A stretch of 64,000 nt of DNA from JAJCYX01 sp965243825 (GTDB lineage Bacteria; Chloroflexota; Dehalococcoidia; Lucifugimonadales; Lucifugimonadaceae). The stretch is from assembly GCA_965243825.1 (NCBI GenBank), contig CBDEVT010000001.1, forward strand, positions 1,674,001 through 1,738,000, in the 5' to 3' direction. Below are positions 43,612 to 51,535 of the stretch, one piece after another (position 1 is the first letter of the stretch; the number at the start of each line of letters is the position of its first letter). The notes beneath the pieces are model-generated. The model was not told the origin of the DNA and did not search any database. It saw only the letters and a program-made list of their open reading frames with translations. The translations under genes and the position numbers were made by a program.

Positions 43612-44849
43612 GCGCCGAGTTACAGAACGTGATCGTTCAGAAGTATGGTGGCTCCTCGGTAAGCACTGCCGACAAGATTCGCACGATTGCGAAGAAGATC
43701 TGCGACCGTGCGAACTTTGGTTCTGGTCTCGTTGTCACCGTTTCGGCAATGGGTGACTCGACCGATGAGTTGATTCAGCTTGCGCATGCAGTCACCGGTC
43801 CTACAGTGAGCCCGTCGTTGCGTGAGATGGATACCCTCCTTTCGACCGGTGAGCTGGTTAGTTCCACGTTGATGGCAATGGCTATCCACTCACTGGGTTT
43901 TGATGCGGTCAGCCTCAGTGGGCAGCAGGCTGGCATTCGAACGGATGCAATTCACGGATCGGCGCGCATCGCTTCAGTAGACACGGATCGGATCAACAGG
44001 GAACTGGCAGCCGGCAAAGTAGTGATTGTTGCCGGTTTCCAGGGGTTAGACGAAACAGGCGATGTGACGACGCTTGGACGGGGAGCATCCGATACGACTG
44101 CGGTGGCGCTCGCTGCGGCTCTTAAAGCCGACCAGTGCGAAATATATACAGATGTAGATGGGATCTACACGACGGATCCACGAATCGTGTCTTCCGCTCG
44201 CAAGCTCAAAGAGATCGGCTACGAGGAGATGCTTGAAATGGCGTCTCTTGGAGCAAAAATGAATCCTCGATCCATTGAGCTTGCCGCCGTGTACGGCGTA
44301 CCCGTGCTGGTCGCTTCAACGTTCGATGATTTACCAGGTACTTTGATTCATGGAGGAGAGCCAACCATGGAGATCCGTAAGGCGGTTACGGGCATCGCCA
44401 TAGACAAGAACGTAGTCAAAATTAATGTGCAAGGCGTCGAAGACCGACCAGGCGTCGCTAACGGTCTGCTGCAACCGCTCGCTGATGCAGGAATTAGCGT
44501 GGACGTTATCGTGCAGAACACGAGCGATGACGGGGCGACTGATTTCACATTTACGGTAGTGGAGGCAGATGCCCAACGAGCCCTGTCTCTTGTCAGAGAT
44601 CAGAATGTTGTGAAGTTCAAAGACGTAGTTCAGGGCAGCGACCTTGCAAAGGTGAGTATCGTCGGGACAGGAATGCAGAACGGACCTGGCTATGCTTCAA
44701 CGATGTTTGGCGCTCTTTCAAAGGCCAGCGTGAACATCGACATGATCACAACATCGGAGATACGTATCACCTGTATCGTCAAACGAGACGACGTTCCGGC
44801 GGCGGCCAACGCATTACACGAGGCGTTTGAGCTTGATCGCGAGGGATAG
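43608..44849 (+). CDS. lysC: Aspartate kinase
   Basis: 413 aa. It phosphorylates aspartate, the entry to lysine, threonine and methionine. The start VIVQKYGGSSVSTADKIRT is the kinase signature, with FQGLDETGDVTTLGRGASDT and YTDVDGIYTTDPRIV. Two ACT domains follow (VEDRPGVANGLLQPLADAG and GTGMQNGPGYASTMFGALSK), the usual feedback sites. Length fits the ACT-containing monofunctional class. Starts inside the end of thrB. Confidence 0.96.
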   Translation: MSAELQNVIVQKYGGSSVSTADKIRTIAKKICDRANFGSGLVVTVSAMGDSTDELIQLAHAVTGPTVSPSLREMDTLLSTGELVSSTLMAMAIHSLGFDAVSLSGQQAGIRTDAIHGSARIASVDTDRINRELAAGKVVIVAGFQGLDETGDVTTLGRGASDTTAVALAAALKADQCEIYTDVDGIYTTDPRIVSSARKLKEIGYEEMLEMASLGAKMNPRSIELAAVYGVPVLVASTFDDLPGTLIHGGEPTMEIRKAVTGIAIDKNVVKINVQGVEDRPGVANGLLQPLADAGISVDVIVQNTSDDGATDFTFTVVEADAQRALSLVRDQNVVKFKDVVQGSDLAKVSIVGTGMQNGPGYASTMFGALSKASVNIDMITTSEIRITCIVKRDDVPAAANALHEAFELDREG

Positions 44850-44957
44850 AAAACGTCTCGCGTACCGCTACCTGCTGATATGAACGCCGCTTTCCGATAC
44901 AGTGCCGCACACCGATTTCGCGACCGGTGCAACGTGAACTACGATCTGACCAGCTAA

Positions 44958-45716
44958 ATGTGTAAGGCTGTCGGCGTTTTGGAAAAACCGTTTCTGTCAA
45001 TAGTTGTTCCGGCTTTCAATGAGGAGTCGCGGATTGGCGCGTCCATTGAACGGCTACGAGATTTCTTGAATACTTTCGAGAAGACCTGGGAGATCGTTGT
45101 TGTCGATGACGGAAGCTCAGACAGAACTGCGGAGATCGTGGAGCAACATTCGGCAAGTGATGGCCGGATCAGGCTAATCAAGGCTGAGCATGGAGGAAAG
45201 GGAGCTGCTGTAAAGCGGGGGATGATCGAGGCGACGGGTGACTGGCGTTTCCTTAGCGATGCCGATCTCTCAATGCCGCCGGAGAATCTGGAACGCTTTT
45301 TCTCGAATGACGGAATGCCAGCGTTCGATGTTTCGATCGGATCCAGAGAGGCTATCGGCGCTCGTCGTATAGGTGAGCCCTGGAGACGCCATTTCCTTGG
45401 TCGAATCTACAACTGGACCGTAAAGCTGGTGGCTTTGCGTGGGATCGAGGATACTCAGTGCGGCTTCAAACTGTTCAGCGCAGAATCCGCAAATGTAGTG
45501 TTCCCTGTTCAGCAACTGGATGGCTGGTCGTTTGATGTAGAGAACCTGTTCATTGCCAGGAGAGCGGGATTCTCGATTGGAGAGATCCCGATCGACTGGC
45601 AGTACTTTGAAGGCAGTAAAGTCACGCTGGCAGGTAGTATCGCGGCATACGTAGACATCTTTCGTGTCAGATTGAATCACCTCTTTGGCAAGTACAAACC
45701 GGCGGCACGAAAATGA
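44958..45716 (+). CDS. Glycosyltransferase family 2, polyprenyl-phosphate glucosyltransferase-like (ALG5-type)
   Basis: 252 aa. The GT-A start LSIVVPAFNEESRIGASIER, VVDDGSSDRTAEIV and FLSDADLSMPPENLERF, with AEHGGKGAAVKRGMIEATGD, match ALG5-like transferases that load a sugar on dolichyl or polyprenyl phosphate. The late region VQQLDGWSFDVENLFIARRA is typical. No transmembrane helix. It overlaps the next gene by 4 nt. The upstream gap to lysC is 108 nt, so it may have its own promoter or be part of a longer transcript. Confidence 0.85.
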   Translation: MCKAVGVLEKPFLSIVVPAFNEESRIGASIERLRDFLNTFEKTWEIVVVDDGSSDRTAEIVEQHSASDGRIRLIKAEHGGKGAAVKRGMIEATGDWRFLSDADLSMPPENLERFFSNDGMPAFDVSIGSREAIGARRIGEPWRRHFLGRIYNWTVKLVALRGIEDTQCGFKLFSAESANVVFPVQQLDGWSFDVENLFIARRAGFSIGEIPIDWQYFEGSKVTLAGSIAAYVDIFRVRLNHLFGKYKPAARK

Positions 45717-46147
45717 GTCGACTCCTGGAAACCGATTCAGAGATCACCGATCTGTTGCAAGTCACCCAGACCATCGCCGTTGTTGGCCTCTCTGAACGCC
45801 AGTCGCGACCGAGCTTCGGTGTTGCCATGTACCTGATTGATGCTGGCTATGAGGTCATTCCGATCAATCCACATATTGACTACTGGCAGGGCATACCAGC
45901 GTATCCGGATGTAGCAACGGTCGGTCGAAAGATCGACCTTGTTGATGTATTTAGAAGACCTGATTTTGTGATGCAGACCGTTGAAGATGCCGTTCAAGCA
46001 GAGGCTGGAGCAGTTTGGACACAGCTCGGAGTCGTGAACGACGATGCGACCCGGCGTTCTATCAACGCAGGTATACCGATCGTTGTAGATCGATGTACGG
46101 CGATTGAGCACCGTCGACTGATAGCCGGGCGAGGGCAACACAGATGA
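45713..46147 (+). CDS. CoA-binding domain protein
   Basis: 144 aa. A single Rossmann-like CoA-binding domain: IAVVGLSERQSRPSFGVAMY, then YEVIPINPHIDYWQGIPAYP, VDVFRRPDFVMQTVEDAV and AVWTQLGVVNDDATRRSINA, and IPIVVDRCTAIEHRRL. This is the YccU type of small protein; its function is not established. It sits between two polyprenyl-phosphate sugar transferase genes, with 4-nt overlaps on both sides, so it is made together with them. Whether it acts in the same pathway is open. Confidence 0.85.
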   Translation: MSRLLETDSEITDLLQVTQTIAVVGLSERQSRPSFGVAMYLIDAGYEVIPINPHIDYWQGIPAYPDVATVGRKIDLVDVFRRPDFVMQTVEDAVQAEAGAVWTQLGVVNDDATRRSINAGIPIVVDRCTAIEHRRLIAGRGQHR

Positions 46148-46881
46148 CAACCGAAAGGTCGGCGGCACCACAGCTGAAAGTTGCCATCGTCATTCCGACG
46201 TACAACGAAGCTGAAAATCTGCCAGTTCTAGTTGCTGCATTGAAAGATCTGGGCATCGAAGGGTTGGGCTTCATCGTCGTGGACGATGGCTCTCCAGATG
46301 GAACTGGAGACATCGCCGACAATCTCGCGGCTGAGTACGCCGGAGTCTTTGACGTTATTCATCGCGAATCGAAACAGGGTCTCGGAAAGTCCTACGTTGT
46401 CGGATTCGCTCGCGCGCTGGAGCTTGGTGCCGAAAAGATCGTCCAGATGGACGCAGACCTTTCTCATCCGCCAGCCGAAGTCCCGAAGATGCTCGCCGCA
46501 CTCGAAGACGCTGACATCGTAGTGGGATCTCGCTATGCGAAGGGTGGCGGGGTCGACCCGACCTGGAGTTTTGCTCGCCGCCAGATCAGCTTCTGGGGCG
46601 GCGTTGGCATAAGGCTCGTGCTTGGTCTGAAGGTACGAGACGCGACTTCGGGATTCAAGGCGTTTCGGCGCTCTGCACTCGAGGCGGTCGATATCTCTCG
46701 CGTTACGTTGTCTGGATACGGCTTCCAACCTGAAGTGACATACCGGGCTCAGAAGGCCGGTCTAAACATCGTCGAGCATCCCTTTACCTTCCTGGACAGG
46801 ACCGCCGGTAAATCGAAGATGTCGGCGGGCATTGCCGCCGAGGCGATGTACCGACTCATCCTGATCCGCATCCGCGGATAG
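46144..46881 (+). CDS. Polyprenol monophosphomannose synthase (DPM1-type GT2)
   Basis: 245 aa. IVIPTYNEAENLPVLVAAL, VVDDGSPDGTGDIADNLA, SKQGLGKSYVVGFARALELG and the DxD site VQMDADLSHPPAEVPKML are the DPM1 signature, with VVGSRYAKGGGVDPTW and RDATSGFKAFRRSAL. It transfers mannose from GDP-mannose to a polyprenyl phosphate for lipid-linked glycosylation. It lacks the C-terminal membrane anchor of actinobacterial forms. Coupled to the CoA-binding gene (4-nt overlap). Confidence 0.9.
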   Translation: MTTERSAAPQLKVAIVIPTYNEAENLPVLVAALKDLGIEGLGFIVVDDGSPDGTGDIADNLAAEYAGVFDVIHRESKQGLGKSYVVGFARALELGAEKIVQMDADLSHPPAEVPKMLAALEDADIVVGSRYAKGGGVDPTWSFARRQISFWGGVGIRLVLGLKVRDATSGFKAFRRSALEAVDISRVTLSGYGFQPEVTYRAQKAGLNIVEHPFTFLDRTAGKSKMSAGIAAEAMYRLILIRIRG

Positions 46882-46966
46882 CCAGCCGCACGACACAGTC
46901 CGCTTCAACAGTCGGATGATCTGTAGCACGCTGGTCGAGGACGAGACGATTTATCCGGTACCGGCC

Positions 46967-47021
46967 AGTTTCACCCCATGTGGGTGTACCGACACTACCT
47001 TTTCGGTGAAACTCCACATGG
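46967..47021. repeat. Interleaved inverted repeats in the DPM1-TPR gap
   Basis: AGTTTCACC (46967-46975) has its reverse complement at 47005-47013; the adjacent CCATGTGG (46976-46983) has its reverse complement at 47014-47021. Order A-B-A'-B' with no spacer between A and B or A' and B', and 21 nt between the blocks. The two pairings exclude each other as a simple hairpin, so it may be a bistable RNA or two overlapping operator halves. It ends 93 nt before the TPR gene. Confidence 0.5.
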
Positions 47022-47114
47022 CAAGGCTGGACTCTGGCGGATATCAATCACTAGAACTTAATCGCGGTTGTGAGCCGAAGGTAAGTTTTAATCAAATCTT
47101 TCCGGTGGAGCGAC

Positions 47115-47957
47115 ATGGTCCAGCAACCACAAGAACAGTCCTTAATCCCGTTCGGTGAATTGAAGTCAGCAGCAGTCAAAGCGGCACTAGACGGCAACTG
47201 GCAGGAAGCAGTCGATCTCAACTACCAGGCGATCGAATCTGCACCAGAGGACGCCGGCAGTTTCAATCGTCTAGCAACGGCTCTAATCGAGCTGGGACGC
47301 TTCTCTGACGCACGTGAAGCCGCAGAGATGGCTCTGTCGTTGAAGCCAGACAATAAGATTGCTCGCAAGCATGTAGATCGACTCTCTCAACTCGATGGAG
47401 AGGTAGCTGCAACGCCAGTCGCATCGGGAGCGCGAGCGGCAGTCAGGTTCATCACTGATTCTGCGAAGGCAACAGTCACCGAGTTGGTAAACGCTGCCGA
47501 CGCGCGAGTTCTGGCCACTGTTGCGCCAGGCCAGGAACTACATATGAGTGACAACGGCGTACGCATGGACCTGCATACAAGGGCAGGTGAGCGTATCGGG
47601 ACACTCGAAGTTCATATGGCGCATAGGCTGCGAAAGCTGATCGATAAGGACAACCGATACGAATTCAGCGTTGCCAAGCTTGCCGAAACGGCGATAGCAG
47701 TACTGGTCGCTGAAACCTACTGCGCACCCGACATGACATCTGTTGTTTCGTTTCCGCCTTCACTTCAGAAGTCTGCCAGTGACATAGACCTTGACGATGA
47801 GCCCATGGAAGACGGCGACGAAGGGCTGGATGTGATTGAGCAGGATGATGACGATACGATCACACCGGAAGCTGAGCGCTCAGAGAGACTTAAGTCCATC
47901 ATGTCTGGCAGGCTCGGTGGCGCCTACGGCATCGAGGACGAAGGCCTGAGTATCTAG
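47115..47957 (+). CDS. TPR-containing protein
   Basis: 280 aa, ATG with GTGGAG upstream. The first 100 residues contain two TPR-like helix pairs (AVKAALDGNWQEAVDLNYQA and AIESAPEDAGSFNRLATALI, then GRFSDAREAAEMALSLKPDN). The middle is a globular part with KLIDKDNRYEFSVAKLAETA, and the end is acidic and probably disordered (DIDLDDEPMEDGDEGLDVIE). TPR units bind partner proteins. Partner unknown. An interleaved repeat lies upstream. It converges with the aminotransferase gene. Confidence 0.7.
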   Translation: MVQQPQEQSLIPFGELKSAAVKAALDGNWQEAVDLNYQAIESAPEDAGSFNRLATALIELGRFSDAREAAEMALSLKPDNKIARKHVDRLSQLDGEVAATPVASGARAAVRFITDSAKATVTELVNAADARVLATVAPGQELHMSDNGVRMDLHTRAGERIGTLEVHMAHRLRKLIDKDNRYEFSVAKLAETAIAVLVAETYCAPDMTSVVSFPPSLQKSASDIDLDDEPMEDGDEGLDVIEQDDDDTITPEAERSERLKSIMSGRLGGAYGIEDEGLSI

Positions 47958-47982
47958 CTAGAACTGTTGCGTTGGCCGAGCC

Positions 47983-49320
47983 CTATGCATAGCCAGCCCT
48001 GATGAGTACTCTCCGCAACGCTCCAACGAACGCCTCGATATCTTCGTCTGTGTGAACAGCCGAAACATTGCCAGCGCATCGATTCGACATCAAGAATCCC
48101 TCATTCAGCAGCCCCGTAAACACTGTCTGAAGCATCTCTTTGTCGTTGGTGGCGTAGCTACGGTAGTCGGTCACATTCTCCGTTGTGAATTGCAGTGCGA
48201 ATAGTGAAGCAGCTCCCGTAACACCCATGGGAACCTCGAGCTCAGCAATCAGATCCCGGAGCTTCTGCCTCAACGATTCTCCCTTACGCTCCAGCTCAGC
48301 GTAAACCTCAGGGGTGAGTAACTCCAGCGTGGCAACTCCTGCAGCTGCCGTCATGGGATTACCGTTGAAGGTTCCGGCGTGCTGTACCTGGCCGGGTCCA
48401 TGATTCGGGTCCCAAAGACTCATGATCTCGTCTTTGCCGCCGAACGCCCCGACTGGCATGCCGCCACCGATCACCTTGCCGAAGCAGGTCAGATCGGGTG
48501 TTATCCCATACCATTCCTGGGCTCCACCGCTTGCCGCCCGGAATGAGATCACCTCATCGAAGATCAACGGGATACTGAGCTGTGAGGTCACGTCTCGGAG
48601 CATCTGTAGAAATTCCGGTTTCGCCGGAACCATCCCGCACTGGCCGTTGATTGGTTCCACGATAACCGCCGCCAGTTCTTCGGCATGATCTCGAATTACC
48701 TTCTCTGCAGCTTCCGGGTGGTTGTAAGGCATGATCACAACATCTTCTGCCGCACCAGGGTTGATGCCGGGGAACATCACGACGGCATCGGGTTCATCCG
48801 CTTCTCCTGCCTGGTCGACCGGAGGTGTTACCGAGATCTGTATGGCGTCGTGGTTACCGTGATATGCACCTTCGCACTTCGCGAGTAGTGTTTTGCCCGT
48901 GTATGCGCGAGCAGCGCGGATGGCGTTGAGTGTCGCTTCGGTCCCTGAGTTCACGAACCGGACCTTATCGACCGATGGCACGCGCTCACAGAGGATCTCA
49001 GCCCACCTGATCACCGGCGGCGAAGGGGCCGGATAGCTGACACCGTGGTCTACCTGGTCATGCAGCGCCTTTACAACATCAGGGTGGCGATGTCCCATGA
49101 TCAGCGTGGTCATGTTGTTCACAAAGTCGGTGCGGACGTTGCCATCAACATCGGTCAGTTGTGTGCCTTCAGCGTGGCTCACATAAACAGGGAACGGGTT
49201 CCAGAAGATCGAATTGCGTGTGTCGCCACCCGGCATGAACTCCGTCGCTCGGTCGTGGAGAGCTTTCGATTTGGGGTTAGCTGCAACGAACGCATCGATC
49301 TCAGATTGGAGCGAGCTCAT
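47983..49320 (-). CDS. Class III aminotransferase, glutamate-1-semialdehyde-aminomutase-like
   Basis: 445 aa from ATG 49320, chosen because GAGG lies 8 nt upstream; an in-frame TTG five codons earlier falls on that Shine-Dalgarno. PLP enzyme of the HemL group: FMPGGDTRNSIFWNPFPVYV, FVNSGTEATLNAIRAARAYT, PLIFDEVISFR and the PLP lysine in CFGKVIGGGMPVGAFGG. Several residues differ from true HemL and no heme genes are nearby, so an aminotransferase on another substrate is more likely. Confidence 0.85.
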   Translation of the reverse strand: MSSLQSEIDAFVAANPKSKALHDRATEFMPGGDTRNSIFWNPFPVYVSHAEGTQLTDVDGNVRTDFVNNMTTLIMGHRHPDVVKALHDQVDHGVSYPAPSPPVIRWAEILCERVPSVDKVRFVNSGTEATLNAIRAARAYTGKTLLAKCEGAYHGNHDAIQISVTPPVDQAGEADEPDAVVMFPGINPGAAEDVVIMPYNHPEAAEKVIRDHAEELAAVIVEPINGQCGMVPAKPEFLQMLRDVTSQLSIPLIFDEVISFRAASGGAQEWYGITPDLTCFGKVIGGGMPVGAFGGKDEIMSLWDPNHGPGQVQHAGTFNGNPMTAAAGVATLELLTPEVYAELERKGESLRQKLRDLIAELEVPMGVTGAASLFALQFTTENVTDYRSYATNDKEMLQTVFTGLLNEGFLMSNRCAGNVSAVHTDEDIEAFVGALRRVLIRAGYA

Positions 49321-49413
49321 CTCATACCTCGTCAAGAAGGGGAAGTTGCCATTTGCTGCCGGGCTAGATCGTACATCTGATTAGCGCCAAATGGCGGCGA
49401 ACACGAGACAAAC

Positions 49414-50202
49414 TCAGGCAGGTTCCAGAATGGATGCAAGCTGAGCTAGCGCATCCGCTGCCTGAGCTCGGATCACCACATCGCATATCGATGTCAGTTT
49501 AGTTTCGAACGGATTAATTTCGATCAAGGTGGCACCTTGTGACTTGGCTATCCACATAAGACCGCTTGCTGGTCGTACCGATGCAGATGTGCCGATTGCA
49601 ACTACACATCTTGCTTGGTCAATCTGTTGCCTGGCAGCGTCCATCGTGTCACCTGGAATAGGTTCGCCAAACATGACGGTGTCGAATTTGATCACGCCAC
49701 CACATCGACACGGCTCAGGCGGCTCTTCAGGCACGAAATCCCCGAGCGGCGTCCGTTCTCCACAACTGATGCAACGCAGACGGCTTCTATTCCCGTGAAT
49801 TTCGATCAGTTTCTCAAGACCTGCTTTCTGATCGAGCCCATCGATGTTCTGCGTGATCACATGATCGATTGCGCCAATTCTTTCCAAAGCAGCCAGCGCA
49901 TGGTGCCCGGCATGGGGTTTCGCCGCCACTAAAGCGTCCCTCAACTCGATCATGTGGGCATCCATCTGGCGGTTGACTTGCTTCTGCCACCAGCCGACAG
50001 GATCTTCTCTGAACCGTTTGAATCCGTCCATTGGTGGCTGTCCGTAGCGGGTCCAGAGTCCATCCTTTCCTCGGAAAGTCGGGATGCCGCTCTCAACGGA
50101 CATTCCTGCGCCAGTCATTGCTACAACGTAGTTGCTCTCGGCGATGAGTTCGGACGCATGTGTGATTGCATAATCGAATGTCGATTGTTCAGTCTGTAGC
50201 AG
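49414..50202 (-). CDS. cobB: Sirtuin-type NAD-dependent deacylase with non-standard start
   Basis: About 262 aa if started at CTG 50202. It removes acyl groups from lysine using NAD. TGAGMSVESGIPTFRG, TQNIDGLDQKAG, the catalytic His in IEIHGNRSRLRC, the zinc cysteines CISCGE and CRCGG, and GTSASVRPASG are all present. The first ATG (50118) would remove the strand YVVAM before the NAD loop. Codons upstream of it read ITHASELIAESNYVVAM, sirtuin-like, but contain no ATG, GTG or TTG. A CTG behind AAGGTGAG inside the end of recF is the best candidate. Confidence 0.85.
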   Translation of the reverse strand: MLQTEQSTFDYAITHASELIAESNYVVAMTGAGMSVESGIPTFRGKDGLWTRYGQPPMDGFKRFREDPVGWWQKQVNRQMDAHMIELRDALVAAKPHAGHHALAALERIGAIDHVITQNIDGLDQKAGLEKLIEIHGNRSRLRCISCGERTPLGDFVPEEPPEPCRCGGVIKFDTVMFGEPIPGDTMDAARQQIDQARCVVAIGTSASVRPASGLMWIAKSQGATLIEINPFETKLTSICDVVIRAQAADALAQLASILEPA

Positions 50203-51361
50203 TGCTCACCTTGCCTTCTCGCACCTTGAATTGGCTGGCCTCAGAGATGAACTCTGTTGCGACAGCATCGGGCTCGGCCGTAGTCAACAGCACCTGTTCA
50301 AACCTGGAAGCATGTTGGAGAACGAGGCGTCGTCTGACAGGATCCAGTTCTGAAAGTATGTCATCGAGCGCCAAAACAGGTGCACGTCCCGTTAGCGACT
50401 CCACAACCGTTGCTTCCGCCATCTTGAGCGCCAGTGCTATGACGCGTGCCTGGCCTCGGGAGGCGAAGGATGCAGCCGGAGACCCGTTTAACAAGATCGC
50501 AAAGTCATCTCGATGCGGGCCTATCGCTGTGATTCCCTGCGCCGTTTCTCTTCGTCTTACCTGTTCAAGTCCTTCGGTTAGAGCATTCTGTATGGAACTA
50601 TGTGAAGGGTTCTCAAGCAGGCTTCCTTCCTCACCGTTCTCGCCCAGTTTCGGTCTGTAAACCAGTTCAAGTTCATGACCTTCGGTCAACTCTGAGTGGG
50701 CAGGTATTGCCGCTTCACGCAGCTTCTCTATCGCCTGGTGGCGTTCCAAGACGATATCAGCACCCTCATATGCAAGTCTCTCGTCCCAGAATGACATCTC
50801 GTCTGGCGCTGCCGACCCCTCTCTAATTCGCTTCAGAAGGTGATTCCTTTGCGAAACTACCTTGGAGTAGCGCTGCATCGATTTCAGGTAGGCGGGGCGG
50901 CTTTGTGAGATCAGGATGTCCAGATATCTACGGCGTACGGATGGTGATCCAAGGATTATTTCCAGATCGTCGGCCTCGAAAAAAACCACGTTCAGGCGTC
51001 CAACGAAATCCGCTGAGCTACGAACTATGCCATTAAGCCGGAGGGATTTCCTCAAACCCGGCCTGTTCTCTCCAGCAGGCGCCGCATCGAAGTCGATCTG
51101 CGCTTGCACGGTCGAATCTCCTTCGCGCCCAACACCAAGAATCTGCACATGTCCGCCCGAATCGGTCATACGCCAGCTAACAAGTTCCCTTTCGGTTGAG
51201 GTACGCGGAGACTTTGCAACCGCGAGCATGTAAACAGCTTCCAGAAGGTTGCTTTTACCGTGTCCGTTGGGACCTTCAAAGACACTCAGTCCAGGAGTCA
51301 GTTCAAGGGCCGTCTGTGTATGGTTACGGAAACCTGTGAGGGACAGGCGAGCGATGTGAAT
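50189..51361 (-). CDS. recF: DNA replication and repair protein RecF, ATT start
   Basis: 390 aa. RecF loads RecA at gaps with RecO and RecR. The conserved start IHIARLSLTGFRNHTQTALE and the Walker A FEGPNGHGKSNLLEAVYML lie upstream of the first ATG (51229), which falls inside the ATPase domain. In that frame the only start at the right place is ATT 51361-51359, with GGGAG six nt upstream, and a TAA nine codons earlier. The C-terminal SGRAPVLALDDILSELDPVRRRLVLQ is the SMC-like signature and Walker B. It overlaps cobB. Confidence 0.92.
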   Translation of the reverse strand: MHIARLSLTGFRNHTQTALELTPGLSVFEGPNGHGKSNLLEAVYMLAVAKSPRTSTERELVSWRMTDSGGHVQILGVGREGDSTVQAQIDFDAAPAGENRPGLRKSLRLNGIVRSSADFVGRLNVVFFEADDLEIILGSPSVRRRYLDILISQSRPAYLKSMQRYSKVVSQRNHLLKRIREGSAAPDEMSFWDERLAYEGADIVLERHQAIEKLREAAIPAHSELTEGHELELVYRPKLGENGEEGSLLENPSHSSIQNALTEGLEQVRRRETAQGITAIGPHRDDFAILLNGSPAASFASRGQARVIALALKMAEATVVESLTGRAPVLALDDILSELDPVRRRLVLQHASRFEQVLLTTAEPDAVATEFISEASQFKVREGKVSTATD

Positions 51362-51535
51362 GTCCGGCTCCCGGGCGAGTTTTAGTTAGGTTTCTTGACT
51401 GTACGCGTTGCTAGCTGTCTGAAGTGCACTCCAGTTTAGAGTCTCACGATTTTAGCAACGAGTATTGCCGTCACACGGCGCAAGAACCGGCTTCGGACTC
51501 CTGGCATCTAATATCTCGCACGCAGAAACCAGGAC

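Noticed and set aside
46967..47021. H-type RNA pseudoknot
   Set aside because: The block order fits, but there is no loop between A and B or A' and B'; an 8-9 bp pseudoknot cannot form with zero-length connecting loops.
51227..51229. ATG at 51229 as the recF start
   Set aside because: It removes the Walker A motif, so the protein would not bind ATP.
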